A stretch of 64,000 bases of DNA from Martelella mediterranea DSM 17316 (GCF_002043005.1 NZ_CP020330.1:1630001-1694000), one strand, 5' to 3'; positions 20,614 through 29,934 are shown, counted from the first letter of the stretch. Numbers and translations are program-made. Notes: a model not told the origin generated them from the sequence alone.

Positions 20614-21057
20614 GTGGCCCTGGTGAACGAACAACCCATCGTCAGCGATCTCGTCGCGATCGTGCAAACATCCCTCGCGCCCGTCTTCCTGCTGGCGGGC
20701 ACCGCGGGCTTTGTGAGTATCTATACGATACGTCTGGGGAGAGTTTCGGACCGTTTGAACGAGATCGCGGACAGCGGACGGGCGCTGCGCGAACAGGACC
20801 CGGACCTGCGGCTAAGGGCGCTGACGCTTGTGGTCGCCATGATCCTCGGCGCGGTTGCGGCGATCTGCACGGGCAGCGCGATCCTGAACCTGCTGGCGGG
20901 CGCGCTCGAGATCGGGTTGCGCGAGGAAAACCTGTTGTGGCTCTTCGGCGGCGCGATCGTATCGCTGATTGCGTCGCTCGTCGCATTTCTGTTCGAGCTG
21001 CTGGTCTGCGCCCGAACGATGTTGCGGCAGTTGAGAATGGATCGAATGCACAGATGA
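20614..21057 (+). CDS. DUF2721 membrane protein
   Basis: It starts with GTG at 20614, or at a nearby GTG. This 147-residue protein has three hydrophobic segments at about 17-38, 67-93 and 105-128. The pattern LAPVFLLAGTAGFVSIYTIR followed by GRVSDRLNEI is typical of DUF2721, an inner-membrane family with no assigned role. It lies 126 bases after the second DUF1254 gene, on the same strand, and probably belongs to the same unit. Confidence 0.8.
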   Translation: MALVNEQPIVSDLVAIVQTSLAPVFLLAGTAGFVSIYTIRLGRVSDRLNEIADSGRALREQDPDLRLRALTLVVAMILGAVAAICTGSAILNLLAGALEIGLREENLLWLFGGAIVSLIASLVAFLFELLVCARTMLRQLRMDRMHR

Positions 21058-21145
21058 CATGAATGATCGGACAAGTCCGGCAGGACAAAGCCGGTGGTGG
21101 CGGTTGAACAACTGAACCGCATGCGACAACAGTATGGGAGACAAC

Positions 21146-21937
21146 ATGAAAATCCGCCTGGTTTCGTCTCTTGCCGCGATCGGCGTCTGCCTGGCATTTC
21201 AGCAGGGTCGGGCAGCAGACATCTACCTGCCGATGACGCCAAACGTCCAGGAGGCCTCCACGCCCGAGGGCTGGACGTTTACGTTCGCGCCTTATTTCTG
21301 GGCTGCCGGAATTTCGGGCGACATTGCCCAGTTCGGGCTTCCGCAAGTGACCGTCGACGCAAGTTTCGACAATATCTTCGACCATCTCGACATCGGCCTG
21401 ATGGCGATCGGCGAAGCGCGCTACGGGCCATACAGCGTGATCGGCGATGCCATCTATATCAAGCTGTCCGGTCAGACCGGTTCGCCGGTTGGAAACACCG
21501 CCGCCTCCGTCAAGCTGGAAACCAGCACTTTCGCAGGCCTGCTCGGCGCCGGCTATACCTTCGCGGAGGATGAGAAATACCGGCTTGAAGTCGTCGGCGG
21601 TCTGCGGGTCTGGTCCGTCGACAGCACGCTTTCCATCACCGGCGGCGTTTTCGACGGCCGGTCTAGAAGCGACAGCGCCACATGGGTGGATGCCATGGCG
21701 GGCCTTCGCGGCAGCTATTTCCTCACGCCGAAAGTCTATTTGACCGGGTGGGGCTTTATCGGCGCCGGCGGCGCCGATCTCGACTGGGATGTGGCTGCGA
21801 CGATCGGCTACCGGTTCAACGACACGGTTTCAGCAGTTGCCGGATACCGCGCCCTCGGGGTCGACTACAACAGCGATGGCTTCGTCTTCAACGTCGTGGA
21901 GCAAGGACCGATCATCGGGCTTTCGCTGCGGTTTTGA
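21146..21937 (+). CDS. Outer-membrane beta-barrel protein
   Basis: The start at 21146 is chosen over an in-frame ATG 12 bases earlier because GGGAGA is spaced for it. The 263-residue protein has a signal peptide (MKIRLVSSLAAIGVCLAFQQ, cut near GRA). Alternating aromatic and small residues form amphipathic strands, and it ends GLSLRF, with the terminal phenylalanine needed for insertion by the Bam machinery. Length fits an 8- to 12-strand barrel. Its position after the DUF1254 pair suggests a channel or surface protein for the same process. Confidence 0.82.
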   Translation: MKIRLVSSLAAIGVCLAFQQGRAADIYLPMTPNVQEASTPEGWTFTFAPYFWAAGISGDIAQFGLPQVTVDASFDNIFDHLDIGLMAIGEARYGPYSVIGDAIYIKLSGQTGSPVGNTAASVKLETSTFAGLLGAGYTFAEDEKYRLEVVGGLRVWSVDSTLSITGGVFDGRSRSDSATWVDAMAGLRGSYFLTPKVYLTGWGFIGAGGADLDWDVAATIGYRFNDTVSAVAGYRALGVDYNSDGFVFNVVEQGPIIGLSLRF

Positions 21938-22128
21938 GTATCTCCTGCATATGATCCCGATGCCCGGGAAATCACATGCTTTCTTGACAAAACGCATTTG
22001 GCGGCTGGCTTGGCCGAAGCAGTTCGATTAGGGTAAACGAGGGCGCGATCCTGGGGCGCGCGCGGTCGCCTTCGCAAGGCATGGTCCGTGGGATCAATGT
22101 CGTGCTGTGGGCCACGCGAAAGGCCTGC

Positions 22129-22875
22129 TCAAGGCTCCTCCTTGCGCCCTATCCAACTGGCAAGAACGGCGTCGATGCCCTGTGATGGCTTTGCCGGCGG
22201 GCGTTTGAAACTGCCGCGACTGGCGCCTTTGGGGTAGAGGCGGGCGAGGCCTGCGGCCTGGATGGTTGCGGCTCTGATCGGGTCGATCAGCATGGCCGGG
22301 ACGTCATTTTCGATTTCGCCTGCAAGGCCGGCGATCGGGGCGCCGGCGAGGATGAGGCAGTCTGCCTTTCGGCTGGCGGTGATGCAGGTTTTGAGGAGCG
22401 GCGTGCGGAGATCTTCGGCAACCGTGCCGATGTTTTCAAAGCTGTCCTCCGGCGTGAAGGTGCCGGAAAACCGGGCGCCGAGACCCATCCGTGTCACCTT
22501 TTCGCCGTACCAGGGGGCAAGTTGCGGTGTGAAGGTGACGAAGGCGAAGCGTTCGCCAAGCGAGAGTGCCGTCACCATCGCCGCTTCGCTCATGCCGGTG
22601 ACGGGAATATCGAAGAGCTCGCGGGCGGCACTGAGGCCCGGATCGCCGAAGGCGGCAATGATTGCCGCATCGAATGTGCCTGCCTTCTCCGCCAGCATCG
22701 ACAGCACCTCGGCCCCTGCAAGCTGAGCTTCCGCGCGCGAGGAGATATAGGCGAAGCCCCGGCGTGCGGTCATTGTCACCAGCTCCGCGTCGGGTGGCAG
22801 GACTGTTCTCGCCGCGGCGGCGAGGCGTTCCGTCAGGGCTTGCGTCGTGTTCGGGTTAATCAGCAGGAGCCGCAT
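22129..22875 (-). CDS. Asp/Glu/hydantoin racemase-like protein without catalytic cysteines
   Basis: This 248-residue protein has the fold signature of hydantoin/allantoin racemases (LLLINPNTTQALTERLAAAA; FDAAIIAAFGDPGLSAARE; DIPVTGMSEAAM). In the active enzymes one cysteine sits in I-A-C-F-G-D-P-G and the other in L-G-C-A-G-M-A. Here position 75 is alanine and the second site reads LAGAPIAG, so neither cysteine is present. It is translated in overlap with the TRAP large subunit gene (ATGA), last in the operon. It may be a lyase, an isomerase with another mechanism or a binding protein. Confidence 0.8.
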   Translation of the reverse strand: MRLLLINPNTTQALTERLAAAARTVLPPDAELVTMTARRGFAYISSRAEAQLAGAEVLSMLAEKAGTFDAAIIAAFGDPGLSAARELFDIPVTGMSEAAMVTALSLGERFAFVTFTPQLAPWYGEKVTRMGLGARFSGTFTPEDSFENIGTVAEDLRTPLLKTCITASRKADCLILAGAPIAGLAGEIENDVPAMLIDPIRAATIQAAGLARLYPKGASRGSFKRPPAKPSQGIDAVLASWIGRKEEP

Positions 22876-24155
22876 CAGTAACCGAGCCTTTCCGGAAGCC
22901 AGGTCACAAGTTCCGGCACCAGCATGCAGACCAGCAGCACGGCATACATGGCGGCGATGAAGGGCCAGCTTTCGCGCACCAGTTCACCCATCTTCACCCC
23001 TGTCACGCCGCAGATGACGAAGAGCACCACGCCGACCGGCGGCGTCAGCATGCCGATCACCAGGTTGAGAACGAAGAGGAAGCCGAAATGCAGCGGATCG
23101 ATGCCATATTGCAGGGCGACCGGGTGGAACAGCGGCACCAGCATGATGTAGGCGGCGTTCGATTCCAGGAACATGCCGACCAGAAGCAACATCACGGCGA
23201 TCAGGCAGAGGAAGGCGAACGGATTGTCGGTCAGCCCCTGCATGAAGCCGGCAAGCTTCATCGGCAGAAGGTCGATGGTGAAGAGAAAGGTGACGGTCGC
23301 GGCAAAGGCGATCATCGCGCCGACCAGCGCCGAGGTCTTCGCCGCATCGAGCAGCACATGCGGCAGGTCTGCGAGCTTGAGCCGCCGTGTAACGAAGAAA
23401 CCGAGAAAGAGCGCGTAGCAGACACCGGCGGCGGCCCCTTCCGTCGGCGTGAAAACGCCGCCGACAATGCCGCCGATGACGATGACCGGCATCAGGAAGA
23501 CGACGAGGTTGCGGCGTGTCTGGAGCCAGATATTCGAAAATGTGATGGGTTGGCCCGCCAGCGGATAGTCGCGCTTCCAGGCAATGAACCAGCAAAGCGC
23601 CATGAAGGTCAGAAACAGCAGGATACCGGGGATGACGCCCGACATGAACATGCCGCCGACCGAAACCGAGGAACCGGCCATGAAGGCATAGACGATCATG
23701 GCGCCGGATGGCGGGATGATCGGCCCGAGATTGGCGGCGGCAGCGACAATGCCGGACGAAAAGCCGAGGCCGTACTGCTTCTTCAGCGATGGCACCAGCG
23801 TGGAGGCCAGCGCCGAGGCATCGGCCACCGCTGCACCCGAGACAGAGGCAAGGCCCGCGCCGGAAACGATGGTCACCTGGGCCAGTCCTCCGCGCACACG
23901 GCCGATGAAGGCATTGGCGAAATCGATCAGCCGTTCCATGATGCCGCCCTTCAGCATAAGCTCACCGGCAATCATGAACAGAGGGATCGACATCAGCGGG
24001 AAGGAATTGACGGCGTTGAGAATGCGCGGCGCCATGACGTTGACATCGAAACCCGCGATCCAGAGCCCGACAAGCGCTGCAACGCCAAGCGAAAAGGCAA
24101 GCGGCATGCCGAGAAACGCAAGGGCCAGAAAGCTGGCGATGACGATCAGGCTCAT
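22875..24155 (-). CDS. dctM: TRAP transporter large permease (DctM)
   Basis: This 426-residue polytopic protein has about 12 hydrophobic helices and family motifs such as FPLMSIPLFMIAGELMLKGG and AAAANLGPIIPPSGAMIVYA. It forms the Na+-driven transport core together with the small subunit and is fed by the periplasmic DctP. It overlaps the small-subunit gene by 4 nt upstream and the racemase-like gene by 1 nt downstream, so all are one transcript. Confidence 0.93.
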   Translation of the reverse strand: MSLIVIASFLALAFLGMPLAFSLGVAALVGLWIAGFDVNVMAPRILNAVNSFPLMSIPLFMIAGELMLKGGIMERLIDFANAFIGRVRGGLAQVTIVSGAGLASVSGAAVADASALASTLVPSLKKQYGLGFSSGIVAAAANLGPIIPPSGAMIVYAFMAGSSVSVGGMFMSGVIPGILLFLTFMALCWFIAWKRDYPLAGQPITFSNIWLQTRRNLVVFLMPVIVIGGIVGGVFTPTEGAAAGVCYALFLGFFVTRRLKLADLPHVLLDAAKTSALVGAMIAFAATVTFLFTIDLLPMKLAGFMQGLTDNPFAFLCLIAVMLLLVGMFLESNAAYIMLVPLFHPVALQYGIDPLHFGFLFVLNLVIGMLTPPVGVVLFVICGVTGVKMGELVRESWPFIAAMYAVLLVCMLVPELVTWLPERLGY

Positions 24156-24637
24156 GGGCTTGGCTCCGCCGGATAGAGCGAAAGATAAAGAAGGTGGAGC
24201 GTGGCATGGGCCGCGCCGATGATGATCGGGAAGAAGAACACGCTCGAGGTCAGATCGATCGTGCCGAGGCGTTCCGACCAGGTGACTTGCGCGGTGATGA
24301 TCGAAGTCCAGAACACGATGATCATCAGCACGGCGGCGATCAGGTTCATCAGCCGCGCCAGGGTCCGGCGCGGCATGGCCGGCAGGCGGGAGACCAGCAT
24401 GTCGATGCTGACATGGGTTCCCTCGCGAATGCCGAGCGGGATGGCGATGAAGATCGTCGCGACGAAGGCGAGCCGGCTGATTTCATCGGCCCAGTCAAAC
24501 GAGCTGTTGAAGACATAGCGCATCACCACCTGGGCAGAGACGACGATGACCATGATGGCAGCGCTCGTCATGACGAGGATGCGGGCGCACCAGTCGGCGC
24601 CCGCAAGGATTTTTGAGAAGAGGTGGTCGAAAACCAT
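24152..24637 (-). CDS. dctQ: TRAP transporter small permease (DctQ)
   Basis: The start at 24637 gives 161 residues and four transmembrane helices, normal for DctQ; an upstream in-frame ATG at 24670 would overlap dctP. Motifs such as VVSAQVVMRYVFNSSFDWAD and EEISRLAFV-like helix ends are present. It joins DctM in the inner membrane. It lies between dctP (4-nt gap) and dctM (4-nt overlap). Confidence 0.9.
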   Translation of the reverse strand: MVFDHLFSKILAGADWCARILVMTSAAIMVIVVSAQVVMRYVFNSSFDWADEISRLAFVATIFIAIPLGIREGTHVSIDMLVSRLPAMPRRTLARLMNLIAAVLMIIVFWTSIITAQVTWSERLGTIDLTSSVFFFPIIIGAAHATLHLLYLSLYPAEPSP

Positions 24638-24641
24638 CGGT

Positions 24642-25637
24642 TTACATATTGGATTTGGCGGTTTCATCATCGAGCAGCTGGACCAGATCGGGGTCGATCC
24701 TGCTCTTCGTGTCAGCAGCCACGCCTGCAGTCTTCTCGCGCAGTGCTGCGGCCAGTTCGGGTGAAACCTCGGTGAAAGTCATGCCTTTTTCGACAAGCTG
24801 GTCAAGCCCTGCGGCATCCTGCTCTTCGGCGAGTTCGCGCTGATAGGCGATCGCCGTGCCGATGGCATCGATGACGATCTGCTGGGTATCGCTGTCGAGC
24901 CCTTCAAACCATTCCTTGTTGCCGACAACGGAGATGAAGTCGAAGAAGTGGCCGGTGTTGGAGACGTATTTCTGCACTTCGGCATAGCCGGCGACATTGA
25001 TGATGGCGAAGGGGTTTTCCTCACCGTCGATGACGCCCTGTTCAAGCGCGGAATAGAGCTCCTTCACATCCATGGCGACCGGATTGGCACCAAGCGCGCG
25101 GAAGGTGGCGAGATGGGTCTCGTTTGGCTGCAGGCGGATTTTCAGGCCCTCGATATCCTCGACCGTCTCGATCGGGCGTACATTGTTGGTGAGCTGGCGG
25201 AAGCCGAGCTCCATATAGCCGAGCGACGTCATGCCCTCATCGGCGAGCTTTTCGTCAAGGGCTGCACCCACGGGGCCATCGACGATGGAAAAGGCCTGTT
25301 CGCGATCCTTGAACTGGAAGGGCAGGCCGATGATTTCGAGGCCGGGCACTGTGCGGGTGAGGTAAGCGGTGCCGACCCACATCATCTCGATCGAGCCGAG
25401 CTTCACGGCTTGCACGTTTTCCGCCGCGCCGCCGAGCTGCTGGGCGGGGAAGATGTTGACGTCGATTTCGCCATTGGAAAGGCGCTCGACCTCTTCCTCG
25501 AATTTCGCCATGGCGAGCGATGAGGAATGTTCGGCGGCAAAGTTTCCGGCGACGCGGATGGTCTGCTTGGCATGAGCGGCGGTGACGCCGGAAAGGGCGA
25601 GCGCCGCGGTGGCGAAAAGGGTAAGGACTGTTTTCAT
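24642..25637 (-). CDS. dctP: TRAP transporter substrate-binding protein (DctP)
   Basis: The start at 25637 encodes a clean signal peptide (KTVLTLFATAALALSGVTAA, cut near AHA); the upstream extension lacks one. The mature protein has the family core EDIEGLKIRLQPNETHLATF, with the arginine that usually binds a carboxylate, and EGLDSDTQQIV near the end. It binds an organic acid in the periplasm. The UraD-like gene seven bases upstream suggests a ureide or purine-derived acid as the ligand. Confidence 0.92.
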   Translation of the reverse strand: MKTVLTLFATAALALSGVTAAHAKQTIRVAGNFAAEHSSSLAMAKFEEEVERLSNGEIDVNIFPAQQLGGAAENVQAVKLGSIEMMWVGTAYLTRTVPGLEIIGLPFQFKDREQAFSIVDGPVGAALDEKLADEGMTSLGYMELGFRQLTNNVRPIETVEDIEGLKIRLQPNETHLATFRALGANPVAMDVKELYSALEQGVIDGEENPFAIINVAGYAEVQKYVSNTGHFFDFISVVGNKEWFEGLDSDTQQIVIDAIGTAIAYQRELAEEQDAAGLDQLVEKGMTFTEVSPELAAALREKTAGVAADTKSRIDPDLVQLLDDETAKSNM

Positions 25638-25644
25638 GGCTGGG

Positions 25645-26199
25645 TTACTCCAGGGTTTCAGCTTGGGCGAGGGAGGAGGCGGGCGAACCACCGAAAAGCC
25701 GGTTCACCCGCGATTCAATCACCGAGGCGATTTCGGCCAGGGTCAGGGCATGCTCTTCGAGCGCCGAGTGATCGAGGCGGCGCGTGAAGGTCTCGAACAG
25801 CGTCCCGAGATCGGGAACGCGGTGAAGGGCGATGATGAAGGGGTAGCCGAAGCGGGCGCTGTAGGCCGTGTTGAGGGCTGCAAGCCGCGCCGCTTCTTCC
25901 CGCGAAAGAGCAAGCAGGCCGAGGCGCGCCTGTTCGCCGGTGGAAGCGGCGGTCATGCGACCGGCCATGGCTTCGCTGCCGGCCAGTTCGGGGTGGACGG
26001 AAAAGAGGGCGCGCTGCCGCCTCACGCCGGAGCGGTAGATCGTCTCCATCAGCGCTTCGGCAAGCGCCGCGCTGTCGGCGAACGGCCTTGCCGCCAGGCT
26101 GGCCTCGCAGACCCAGGCCGAACGTTCGACAAGCGGCTCCATCATGGAAAGCGCCTGGTCATCTGCTGCGGCGTTGAGGGTCATTATGGCGCTGTTCAT
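25645..26199 (-). CDS. uraD: OHCU decarboxylase-like protein (UraD)
   Basis: This 184-residue protein starts at 26199. It shows the UraD pattern: FSVHPELAGSEAMAG with the active-site His at about 69, STGEQARLGLLALS with Glu at about 89, and LNTAYSARFGYPFIIALH. UraD decarboxylates OHCU to S-allantoin in urate breakdown. The upstream enzymes of that route are not in the window. It is the first gene of the operon that includes the TRAP transporter and racemase-like protein, and it is divergent from a LysR gene. Confidence 0.85.
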   Translation of the reverse strand: MNSAIMTLNAAADDQALSMMEPLVERSAWVCEASLAARPFADSAALAEALMETIYRSGVRRQRALFSVHPELAGSEAMAGRMTAASTGEQARLGLLALSREEAARLAALNTAYSARFGYPFIIALHRVPDLGTLFETFTRRLDHSALEEHALTLAEIASVIESRVNRLFGGSPASSLAQAETLE

Positions 26200-26267
26200 G
26201 TCTTTGGCTGCCCGGTCTGATTGCAATGCACTTCTGTTGACCGCAATGCTACGCGCATTCCTTCATG

Positions 26268-26298
26268 ACTCTCCATGTTATTAAAGGTAACTCTCCAT
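26268..26298. promoter_or_regulatory. Direct repeats between uraD and lysR
   Basis: ACTCTCCAT occurs at 26268-26276 and again at 26290-26298, a 22-bp period, which is two turns of the helix. A TATAGT-like -10 element for the LysR gene follows at about 26305. Position in the divergent promoter region fits control by the LysR protein, although the classic T-N11-A form is not obvious. Confidence 0.45.
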
Positions 26299-26321
26299 TC
26301 TAATTTATAGTATGGTTGGTC

Positions 26322-27260
26322 ATGGCGCTTCATCTCGTACCCCGCAGTCTCCAATATGTCGAAGCGGTTTCGACCCACGGTTCGATCCAGGCGGCCTCGC
26401 GCGCCATCGGCATCGCGGCCTCGGCCATCGACCGGCAGATCAAGCTTCTGGAGGCGCGGCTCGAGGTGCAGCTCTTCGACCGCACCGCGACCGGCATGTC
26501 GCTGTCACCCGCAGGCGAGATGTTCGTGGTCCTGGCGCGGCGCTGGAATGCCGACGAAAACCGCATCTGGTCGGATGTGAAGCAGATGCAGGGCGTCAAT
26601 CTCGGCCATATTCGGCTGGTGGCGATGGACAGCCTGGCAAACGGCGTGCTGCCGCGCTTCCTGCATCATGTCGCCGACGTCTATCCGAAAGTGCGCATCG
26701 ACGTGGAAATCGCCACGCCGGATGATGCCGTGACGGCGCTTCGGGCTGACGAGGCCGATATCGCGCTGGCTTTCAACATGAAGCCCCAGCGCGACATACA
26801 TGTCCTCTGGACCGACGACCTGCCGCTCCATTGCATCGCCGCGCCCCGCCATCCGATCGCCGGCCGGAAGGAGGTGAAGCTTGCCACGGTGCGCGACCAC
26901 GCGATTGCCGTACAAAGCCCGGCGCTGGCGATCCGGCGAATACTGGAGGCCCATCACGGCTGGATTTTTTCCGAGAACCGCCCGCCCGTGGTGACCAATT
27001 CGCTGCAGCTTCTCAAACAGCTCGTCCTTTCCGGCAGCCATGTGGCGCTGACCTCCGAACTCGACACCGCCCAGGAACTGCTCGACGGCACGCTGGTCGC
27101 CATTCCGGTGAAGGGGCTCACCATCGGCCCGCAAACCATCTCGCTCGGTATCAGCGCCCGCCGCCCCCTGCCACTGATCGCCACAAAGGTGGCCGATCTC
27201 CTGGCAAAGGATGTGGCTGGGATCCTCTCGGAAGTGCGCGCAAGAGAGACGAAGGCGTGA
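26322..27260 (+). CDS. LysR-family regulator
   Basis: This 312-residue protein (counting from the ATG at 26322) has the LysR helix-turn-helix at about 10-60 (YVEAVSTHGSIQAASRAIGI, then AASAIDRQIKLLEARL) and a periplasmic-binding-like effector domain. The start two codons upstream (26316) is also possible. It is divergent from the uraD-TRAP operon and is its likely regulator. Confidence 0.88.
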   Translation: MALHLVPRSLQYVEAVSTHGSIQAASRAIGIAASAIDRQIKLLEARLEVQLFDRTATGMSLSPAGEMFVVLARRWNADENRIWSDVKQMQGVNLGHIRLVAMDSLANGVLPRFLHHVADVYPKVRIDVEIATPDDAVTALRADEADIALAFNMKPQRDIHVLWTDDLPLHCIAAPRHPIAGRKEVKLATVRDHAIAVQSPALAIRRILEAHHGWIFSENRPPVVTNSLQLLKQLVLSGSHVALTSELDTAQELLDGTLVAIPVKGLTIGPQTISLGISARRPLPLIATKVADLLAKDVAGILSEVRARETKA

Positions 27261-27321
27261 GGATCCCGAGCGCGCGTCTTGTCCGGTTTGTTATCTTTCA
27301 GACCGAAATTCCTGCACATGG

Positions 27322-27351
27322 TGGCCTGAAGGCAGGCCGCAGGCCATTTTT
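27322..27351 (+). terminator. Terminator after lysR
   Basis: TGGCCTG (27322-27328) pairs with CAGGCCA (27340-27346), with an inner repeat GGCCTG-AAGG-CAGGCC as an alternative stem, and TTTTT follows. It lies about 60 bases after the LysR stop. Confidence 0.7.
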
Positions 27352-27583
27352 GCCAAACTTGAGATGCCCAACGTCCGGGCTGACAAAACAGTGTCCAAAT
27401 CCTGCACCGGCGACCAACACTATTTTACCAGAAATATCAAATATTTAACTCTCTCCTGGTGAGGCCTTTTTGCTGTTTTGCGCCGATACACCCGTCGCGA
27501 GATGCAACAGACCCGCAATCGCACCATGAAGGTCGATACCGAGAAGGGTGCCTCCCTGTCCGCCGGCATGCCGCGTTTGTGCG
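27352..27583. other. Intergenic stretch with a tRNA-3'-end-like fragment
   Basis: No gene is seen. At about 27395-27418 the sequence CCAAATCCTGCACCGGCGAC continues CAACAC and resembles the T-arm and acceptor end of a tRNA, including the CCA and the following AAC seen after tRNA-fMet at 2381. No cloverleaf can be completed upstream. It could be a relic attachment site. Confidence 0.3.
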
Positions 27584-28495
27584 CTAGCCCAGTTGTGGCG
27601 AAACCTGTTTGCGGATCCAGTTGATGAACTGGACGGTCAGAGGTTTGATTTCTCCTGCCGGGACTGCAACGAAATAGCTTCTTTCCTGCATGTCCGGCGC
27701 CGAAACGATTTCGGCAAGCGACCCTTGCTGAAGCTCTCGTTCGATCAGGTAGGTCGGCAGGATCGCGGCGCCGAGACCGGCAACGGCCGCGCTGATGAGG
27801 AGAGAGAACTGGTCGAAATAGCTGCCGGTTCGCAATGATCCCTCCACCGTGGGCAGCGTCTGGCGCAAAGCGTCCCATAGCAGCGGCCGCGACGACAGGT
27901 GCAGACGGGGTGCATGGAACAGGTTGGCGGGTTCACGCAGACCGAATTCATCGATCAGCCTGGGTGCTGCGACGACCGCCAGTTTCTCCTTGCACAGATG
28001 GGTCAGGCGCGCGCCGGGCCAGTCTTCGACACCGAAATGAATGGCAAGATCGACAGCGTTCTCCACCATATTGAAGGGTTCCGTGCGGCTTTGAACCACC
28101 AGTTCAAGATCCGGCTTGTCGGTCTTGAAATTTGTGAGCCGGGGTATGAGCCATCGGGCGCCGAATGTCGGCAGGACCGCAATGCTCAGGACCTCCTTGC
28201 GGCTTCCCGCAGCGACGGCGTTGCCGATCGTCTGGCGCAATCGCCCAAGGTCGAGCGTCAGTTCCCGATAGAGGTTTCGTCCCGCATCCGTCAGGCCAAC
28301 TCCGCGCCCCTGACGCAGGAAGAGCGCCGCGCCAATCTGCTCTTCCAGCTCTTTGACATGTCGGCTGACGGCCCCTTGTGTCAGCCCCAACTCTTCGGCG
28401 GCCTCGGTGAAGCTTTGGTGCTTTGCCGCGGCTTCGAAACACCGCAGGAGCGCGAGGGAGGGCAGTGGATTGGAGATCTGCATCAGAGGACTCAT
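27584..28495 (-). CDS. LysR-family regulator (GcvA-like)
   Basis: This 303-residue protein has a helix-turn-helix at about 15-70 (SLALLRCFEAAAKHQSFTEA; LGLTQGAVSRHVKELE) and an effector domain of the GcvA type (VLPTFGARWLIPRLTNF). It is divergent from gcdH, 236 bases away. A divergent LysR gene of this type is a frequent partner of glutaryl-CoA dehydrogenase genes, so it probably senses glutarate or a related acid. Confidence 0.88.
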   Translation of the reverse strand: MSPLMQISNPLPSLALLRCFEAAAKHQSFTEAAEELGLTQGAVSRHVKELEEQIGAALFLRQGRGVGLTDAGRNLYRELTLDLGRLRQTIGNAVAAGSRKEVLSIAVLPTFGARWLIPRLTNFKTDKPDLELVVQSRTEPFNMVENAVDLAIHFGVEDWPGARLTHLCKEKLAVVAAPRLIDEFGLREPANLFHAPRLHLSSRPLLWDALRQTLPTVEGSLRTGSYFDQFSLLISAAVAGLGAAILPTYLIERELQQGSLAEIVSAPDMQERSYFVAVPAGEIKPLTVQFINWIRKQVSPQLG

Positions 28496-28731
28496 TAAGT
28501 TAACTCATGCAAAAATGCCTTTTGTTCGTATTTTATGCAAGTCAAATCCGGTTCAAGATGCGCAGGCTCTCTGGAGGGATGAGTTGCGGGGGTGGGTCGA
28601 CGCAGTGATCGTTCGGACCAGGACGACGCCGGCCAGCGCGGTGGAGAATATTCAAGCGCCTGGTCGACCCTTTCGGGGATGATTTGAAATCGGCCTGTTC
28701 CGACAGGTGACGCACTGGGAGGCAATGCGAA

Positions 28732-29934
28732 ATGAGTGACGGTCACGGACCTTCTCTGTCCAGGTTCACGTGGGAAGATCCGTTCTTGCTCGAGGATCAG
28801 TTGAGCGATGAGGAGCGCCTGATCCGCGATGCCGCCCATGGCTATGCCCAGGACAACCTGCAGCGACGCGTAATCGCAGCCTATCGGGATGAGACGACAG
28901 ACCCGGATATCTTCCGCGAAATGGGCGAGATGGGCCTTCTGGGCGTCACCGTGCCCGAGGAATATGGCGGGGTTGGCGCCTCCTATGTCGCCTATGGTCT
29001 CGTTGCGCGTGAGGTTGAGAGAGTCGATAGCGGCTATCGCTCGATGATGAGCGTCCAGTCCTCGTTGGTGATGTATCCGATCCATGCCTACGGCTCCGAG
29101 GACCAACGCCGGAAATACCTTCCGAAACTGGCCTCGGGCGAATTCATCGGCTGCTTCGGGTTGACCGAACCAGATGCAGGGTCGGATCCGGGGGGCATGC
29201 GGACCACGGCCAGAAAGACCGATGGCGGCTACGTGCTGAATGGCACCAAGATGTGGATCTCGAACGCGCCGATCGCCGATGTTTTCGTTGTCTGGGCCAA
29301 GTCCGAAGCGCATGGCGGCAAGATCCGTGGCTTCGTCCTCGACAGGGGGCTAAAAGGTCTGTCGGCGCCCAAGATCGCCGGCAAGCTGAGCTTGCGTGCC
29401 TCCGTGACCGGCGAGATCGTCATGGACAATGTCGAGGTCGGGGAAGACGCGATCCTGCCCGGCGTCGAGGGATTGAAAGGACCGTTCGGGTGTCTGAACC
29501 GGGCGCGCTACGGCATCGCCTGGGGCGCGATGGGTGCAGCCGAGTTCTGCTGGCAGGCCGCGCGGCAATACGGCCTGGACCGCAAGCAGTTCGGCCGGCC
29601 GCTTGCCCAGACCCAATTGTTCCAGAAGAAACTGGCGGACATGCAGACCGAGATCGCACTTGGCCTTCAGGCCGCGCTGCGCGTCGGTCGGCTCATGGAT
29701 GAAGGTCGGGCCGCGCCCGAGATGATATCGCTGATCAAACGCAACAACTGCGGCAAGGCCCTGGACATAGCCCGCGCCTCACGCGACATGCATGGCGGCA
29801 ACGGCATATCGGAAGAGTTCCAGGTGATGCGGCACATGATCAATCTCGAGACCGTCAACACCTATGAAGGGACGCATGACGTCCACGCGCTGATCCTCGG
29901 GCGGGCCCAGACAGACCTGCAGGCCTTCTTCTGA
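28732..29934 (+). CDS. gcdH: Glutaryl-CoA dehydrogenase
   Basis: This 400-residue acyl-CoA dehydrogenase starts behind GGGAGG. N-terminal pattern [23 protein letters not shown] signature [20 protein letters not shown] and the end [17 protein letters not shown], with the catalytic glutamate, all fit glutaryl-CoA dehydrogenases rather than other members. It oxidises and decarboxylates glutaryl-CoA to crotonyl-CoA, the last special step of lysine, tryptophan and glutarate breakdown. It is followed within 3 bases by the E1-like gene. Confidence 0.92.
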   Translation: MSDGHGPSLSRFTWEDPFLLEDQLSDEERLIRDAAHGYAQDNLQRRVIAAYRDETTDPDIFREMGEMGLLGVTVPEEYGGVGASYVAYGLVAREVERVDSGYRSMMSVQSSLVMYPIHAYGSEDQRRKYLPKLASGEFIGCFGLTEPDAGSDPGGMRTTARKTDGGYVLNGTKMWISNAPIADVFVVWAKSEAHGGKIRGFVLDRGLKGLSAPKIAGKLSLRASVTGEIVMDNVEVGEDAILPGVEGLKGPFGCLNRARYGIAWGAMGAAEFCWQAARQYGLDRKQFGRPLAQTQLFQKKLADMQTEIALGLQAALRVGRLMDEGRAAPEMISLIKRNNCGKALDIARASRDMHGGNGISEEFQVMRHMINLETVNTYEGTHDVHALILGRAQTDLQAFF

